A stretch of 17,900 nucleotides of DNA, taken from contig WFMT01000295.1 in assembly GCA_015488975.1 (NCBI GenBank), positions 1 to 17,900 on the forward strand, given 5' to 3'. Shown here piece by piece: positions 15,839 to 17,900 of the stretch (position 1 is its first letter; every line of letters starts with the position of its first letter). The position numbers and the translations under genes were made by a program. The DNA comes from Campylobacteraceae bacterium. Its GTDB lineage: Bacteria > Campylobacterota > Campylobacteria > Campylobacterales > JALSKU01. The notes below the pieces were generated by a model that did not search any database, was not told the DNA's origin, and saw only the letters and a program-made list of their open reading frames with translations.

Positions 15839-15869
15839 ATTGTAGCAAATGAAAGTGCCTGTAAAGTGC
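15839..15869 (-). promoter_or_regulatory. Candidate activator-dependent promoter of the dodecaheme cytochrome operon
   Basis: On the minus strand an extended -10, TGC followed by TACAAT (15844-15839), would start transcription near 15832, about 36 nt before the ATG. Seven bases upstream of the -10 lies a perfect direct repeat, GCACTTT-N4-GCACTTT (plus strand AAAGTGC at 15852-15858 and 15863-15869), with 11-bp period. No good -35 hexamer is seen. This is the geometry of an OmpR-family activator site overlapping -35. Confidence 0.5.
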
Positions 15870-15890
15870 TTTTTCTGATATAAAATACTA

Positions 15891-15910
15891 TTTATATAAA
15901 TTTATATAAA
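15891..15910. repeat. Two tandem copies of the palindrome TTTATATAAA in a divergent promoter region
   Basis: The 10-bp self-complementary unit TTTATATAAA occurs twice back to back (15891-15900, 15901-15910), followed by a partial third unit starting TTTAA. The units repeat at one helical turn. They lie between the candidate promoter of the dodecaheme operon and a TATAAT (15919-15924) that could serve the plus-strand genes. They may be an operator, an UP-type element or simply flexible AT-rich DNA. Confidence 0.6.
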
Positions 15911-15918
15911 TTTAAGAA

Positions 15919-15924
15919 TATAAT
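15919..15924 (+). promoter_or_regulatory. Possible -10 box for the thioredoxin/cytochrome pair at 15992-16809
   Basis: TATAAT matches the -10 consensus exactly and would give a leader of about 60 nt before the GTG start at 15992. The region is so AT-rich that other candidates (TATTAT at 15951) cannot be excluded, and no -35 is evident. Confidence 0.3.
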
Positions 15925-15991
15925 CAGTATTATTTTCAAAAATAAAAAATTATTATAGTTTGATGATATTATTTTGATGTAAGGAGATATA

Positions 15992-16492
15992 GTGAAAAAA
16001 ATATTTTTATTGTTTATAATGTTTACCTTTACTTTATCATTGTTTGGTTCAGAACTTGGAATTGATTGGAGAAATGATGTAAACGATGCCAAAGAAGCGG
16101 CAAAAAAGCAAAAAAAACCTATTATTGTTTTTTTACATTCAAGAAGTTGTTTTTACTGTCCCAAGATTATTGAACAAGTATTGCCAAATCCTAAGGTTAA
16201 AAAATTCTTAAATAAAAATTTTATCAAGTTAGCTCTTGATACATCAACAGGCTCTGATTCTATTGAAGATGAAGTTACAGATCAGGCGCCTGATAGGTTT
16301 ATTGTAAGTATTACTCCGGCTTTTATATTTATGGGACCAAATGAAGAAAAGCTGGCAAGAAATGGTAAAAAATATATGATAATATATGGATATTGGACTC
16401 CACAACAATTGATTAAATGGGGAAAAGACGCTCTAAGGAGATTTCATAAATTATATGGAAAAAAATATGGTCTCATAAAGGAAAAAAATTGA
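15992..16492 (+). CDS. Periplasmic thioredoxin-like protein with CFYC site
   Basis: 166-aa precursor. The signal peptide is about 1-19 (SLFG-S), followed by GIDWRNDVNDAKEAAKKQKK, the standard entry helix of the thioredoxin_7/DUF255-like group. The active site is SRSCFYCPK (Cys53, Cys56). The cis-Pro is in VSITPAFIF (Pro109), and YGYWTPQQLIKW replaces the GY..P.. segment of the other two thioredoxins. The start is GTG, supported by AAGGAG five bases upstream. It is divergent from the dodecaheme operon and overlaps the next cytochrome gene by 4 bp. It probably works in the same periplasmic thiol chemistry; its partner is unknown. Confidence 0.87.
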   Translation: MKKIFLLFIMFTFTLSLFGSELGIDWRNDVNDAKEAAKKQKKPIIVFLHSRSCFYCPKIIEQVLPNPKVKKFLNKNFIKLALDTSTGSDSIEDEVTDQAPDRFIVSITPAFIFMGPNEEKLARNGKKYMIIYGYWTPQQLIKWGKDALRRFHKLYGKKYGLIKEKN

Positions 16493-16809
16493 AAAGTTTT
16501 ATAATTTTATTATTGCTGACGGTTTCATTTTTATATGGAGCAAAAGAAAAAAGAGGGCAAAAATATTATCTAAAAAGATGTAGCAGTTGTCATGGAAGTG
16601 GAAAAATGTGGGGCAATGTTGCTACGATAGATGAGTGGAAAAGTTTTTTTTCAAATGATATAAAAGATTTGAAAAGCTTCCATAAAGATAATCCTAAAGT
16701 TTTAACATATTTAAATTCTAATATTTTTAAGAAAGAAAAAAATAGAATGGGAAGATTTTTGCAAGAATTTGCCAGCGATTCTGAGTCAATTCCGAGTTGT
16801 AATAATTAG
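16489..16809 (+). CDS. Small periplasmic monoheme cytochrome c
   Basis: 106-aa precursor with a signal peptide (about 1-18, LYGA-K) and a single heme site CSSCHGSG at 31-38. Met40 or Met87 may be the distal ligand. One extra Cys is present near the end (Cys104, IPSCNN). The start is TTG (16489-16491), overlapping the upstream stop as TTGA, with AAAGGA upstream; no ATG precedes the signal peptide. Co-expression with a thioredoxin-like protein and divergence from the dodecaheme operon suggest it is an electron carrier for, or a client of, that system. The subfamily is not recognised. Confidence 0.82.
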   Translation: MKSFIILLLLTVSFLYGAKEKRGQKYYLKRCSSCHGSGKMWGNVATIDEWKSFFSNDIKDLKSFHKDNPKVLTYLNSNIFKKEKNRMGRFLQEFASDSESIPSCNN

Positions 16810-16844
16810 TAATTTACTTTATCAGCTACTAAAAACTAGGATAT

Positions 16845-17900
16845 TTAGATATCTGGAGCTGGCTTTCCAAAGTGATATCCTTGGACAAATTTGATACCAA
16901 TTTCTTGTAGTTTTTGAGCCACTTCTTTGGAGTGAACAAACTCAGCTATAAGCTCAATATCAGTTTTTTTTGTAAACTCAAGGATAGTTTTGGTAATGAT
17001 TTGAGATGTTTTATCTTTATCAATATTTTTTATCAAAGTGCCATCGATTTTAAGTGTGTTTATATTTAATCTTAAAAGTTCTTCAAAATTAGAATATCCG
17101 CTTCCAAAATCATCTATGGATATTTTACAATTATATTTTTTTACTAAAGTTATAAACTCAGATATTTGTTTATAACTCATCATCTCTTCGCTCTCAAGAA
17201 GCTCAAAAGTCAAGTGATTTGTGATATCTTTATTTAATTCAAGAATATTGATAATCTTATCTCTGATTTTTATATCAGTCATATTACTGTTTGGGATATT
17301 GACACTGATATATACATTTTTTTCTCTTATCTTTTTTAAAGAAGCAAGAAGCATAACTTCTGTAATTTTACTTATCAATTTTGCTTTTTTGGCTATATCT
17401 AAAAAATAAAAAGGAGACAATACTTCACCATCTTTTTTTATCAGCCTGACTAAAGCTTCGTATTTTACTATTTTTCCACTGTTTAAGTTTACTATTGGCT
17501 GAAAATATGGTACAACTCTATGCTCAAGCAAAGCTTTTTTTAGTCTTGATAAGATTTCTAAATTTTTTTCTAAATTTTTGGCTGTATTAAAATCATCCTT
17601 ATATATTTGATACATTGTCGTATATGATAATTTGACTTTTTTTAAGGCTATGTCAGCACATTCAAGAAGTTTTGGCTGATTATAACTAACACCGATAGAA
17701 ACAGATATGTTTATACTATGATTATCTATCTCAAAGATAGTGTTATTTATCTCATGTAAGATTTGTAAAACTTTATCTCCAAAATCTGTTCCATATAAAT
17801 TATTGATATTTTTAAAGTCATCTATGTTAATAAGTATCAAAGAAGGATTTTTGAAAGTTTTTTTATCCTTTTTATAGCATGTTCTGTTGCTTAAGCCTGT
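16845..17900 (-). CDS. GGDEF-EAL protein with deleted GGDEF core and intact EAL site (5' cut by window)
   Basis: The frame is open to the window edge, so the N-terminus is missing; 351 residues are visible. The first start-like codon (TTG at 17840) is internal, because TGLSNR, a classical GGDEF-domain opening, lies upstream in frame. The domain continues through INIDDFKNINNLYGTDFGDKVL and then jumps to ISVSIGVS: about 40 residues that should hold the GGDEF active loop are absent. The EAL domain (about 130-345) keeps EALVR, the Asn of SVNIPN, FELLES, DDFGSG, KIDG, AEFV and QGYHFG, i.e. the metal and catalytic set. It should hydrolyse c-di-GMP and not make it. Confidence 0.9.
   Translation of the reverse strand, partial: TGLSNRTCYKKDKKTFKNPSLILINIDDFKNINNLYGTDFGDKVLQILHEINNTIFEIDNHSINISVSIGVSYNQPKLLECADIALKKVKLSYTTMYQIYKDDFNTAKNLEKNLEILSRLKKALLEHRVVPYFQPIVNLNSGKIVKYEALVRLIKKDGEVLSPFYFLDIAKKAKLISKITEVMLLASLKKIREKNVYISVNIPNSNMTDIKIRDKIINILELNKDITNHLTFELLESEEMMSYKQISEFITLVKKYNCKISIDDFGSGYSNFEELLRLNINTLKIDGTLIKNIDKDKTSQIITKTILEFTKKTDIELIAEFVHSKEVAQKLQEIGIKFVQGYHFGKPAPDI

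Noticed and set aside
16839..16852. Short inverted repeat GATAT-TTAG-ATATC at the convergent gene ends
   Set aside because: A five-pair, mostly A-T stem without a U-run is too weak to call a terminator.
17838..17840. TTG as start codon of the GGDEF-EAL protein
   Set aside because: The frame stays open upstream to the window edge and contains the TGLSNR opening of the GGDEF domain, so this codon is internal.

Overview
The window is a gene-dense, AT-rich stretch of a Campylobacterota (epsilonproteobacterial) chromosome. The evidence is the gene order cprS-cprR-htrA / cbpA-hspR followed by a DccRS-like two-component system, which from memory matches the Campylobacter jejuni Cj1222c-Cj1230 neighbourhood. 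The very low GC, T-rich promoters with TATAAT-type -10 boxes, short gene overlaps and many periplasmic c-type cytochromes fit the same group. The cytochrome content suggests a free-living respiratory member rather than a host-restricted one. The genus cannot be fixed from the sequence.

Layout. (1) 1-1746, plus strand: the tail of an unidentified small protein, overlapping purH (IMP synthesis) by 4 bp. (2) 1727-5542, minus strand: a four-gene operon htrA - cprR-like regulator - cprS-like kinase - a 139-aa degenerate GGDEF-fold protein, whose end overlaps the end of purH by 20 bp. (3) 5637-6956, plus strand: a sigma70-type promoter, then cbpA and hspR. (4) 6965-9404, plus strand: a small DUF1104-like secreted protein, a DccR-like regulator, a DccS-like kinase and a monoheme cytochrome c, all overlapping. 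(5) 9465-9764: a cytochrome c553 gene with its own promoter. The promoters of (4) and (5) share a direct-repeat box at -35, at identical distance from the -10, resembling the published C. jejuni DccR box. (6) 9799-15796, minus strand: a dodecaheme (12 CxxCH) periplasmic cytochrome, a thioredoxin-fold lipoprotein lacking its first active-site cysteine, a CPYC thioredoxin, then an OmpR-type regulator and a Cache-type histidine kinase. (7) 15992-16809, plus strand, divergent from (6): a CFYC thioredoxin-like protein and a monoheme cytochrome c. (8) 16845-17900, minus strand: a GGDEF-EAL protein, cut by the window edge, whose GGDEF core is deleted but whose EAL site looks intact.

How it fits together. 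Regions 2-3 form an envelope and protein-quality-control block: a periplasmic protease/chaperone with a two-component system, and a J-protein with its MerR-type repressor. Regions 4-5 look like a DccRS regulon that includes its own operon. Regions 6-7 are the most novel part: a very large periplasmic electron-transfer or catalytic cytochrome surrounded by three thioredoxin-fold proteins, a small cytochrome and a dedicated two-component system. A perfect 11-bp-period direct repeat lies just upstream of a candidate promoter for the dodecaheme gene, which is where an OmpR-family activator would bind. I read this as an inducible periplasmic redox module of unknown substrate. No RNA genes, mobile elements, CRISPR arrays or origins were seen. 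No stretch longer than about 200 bp lacks a gene.
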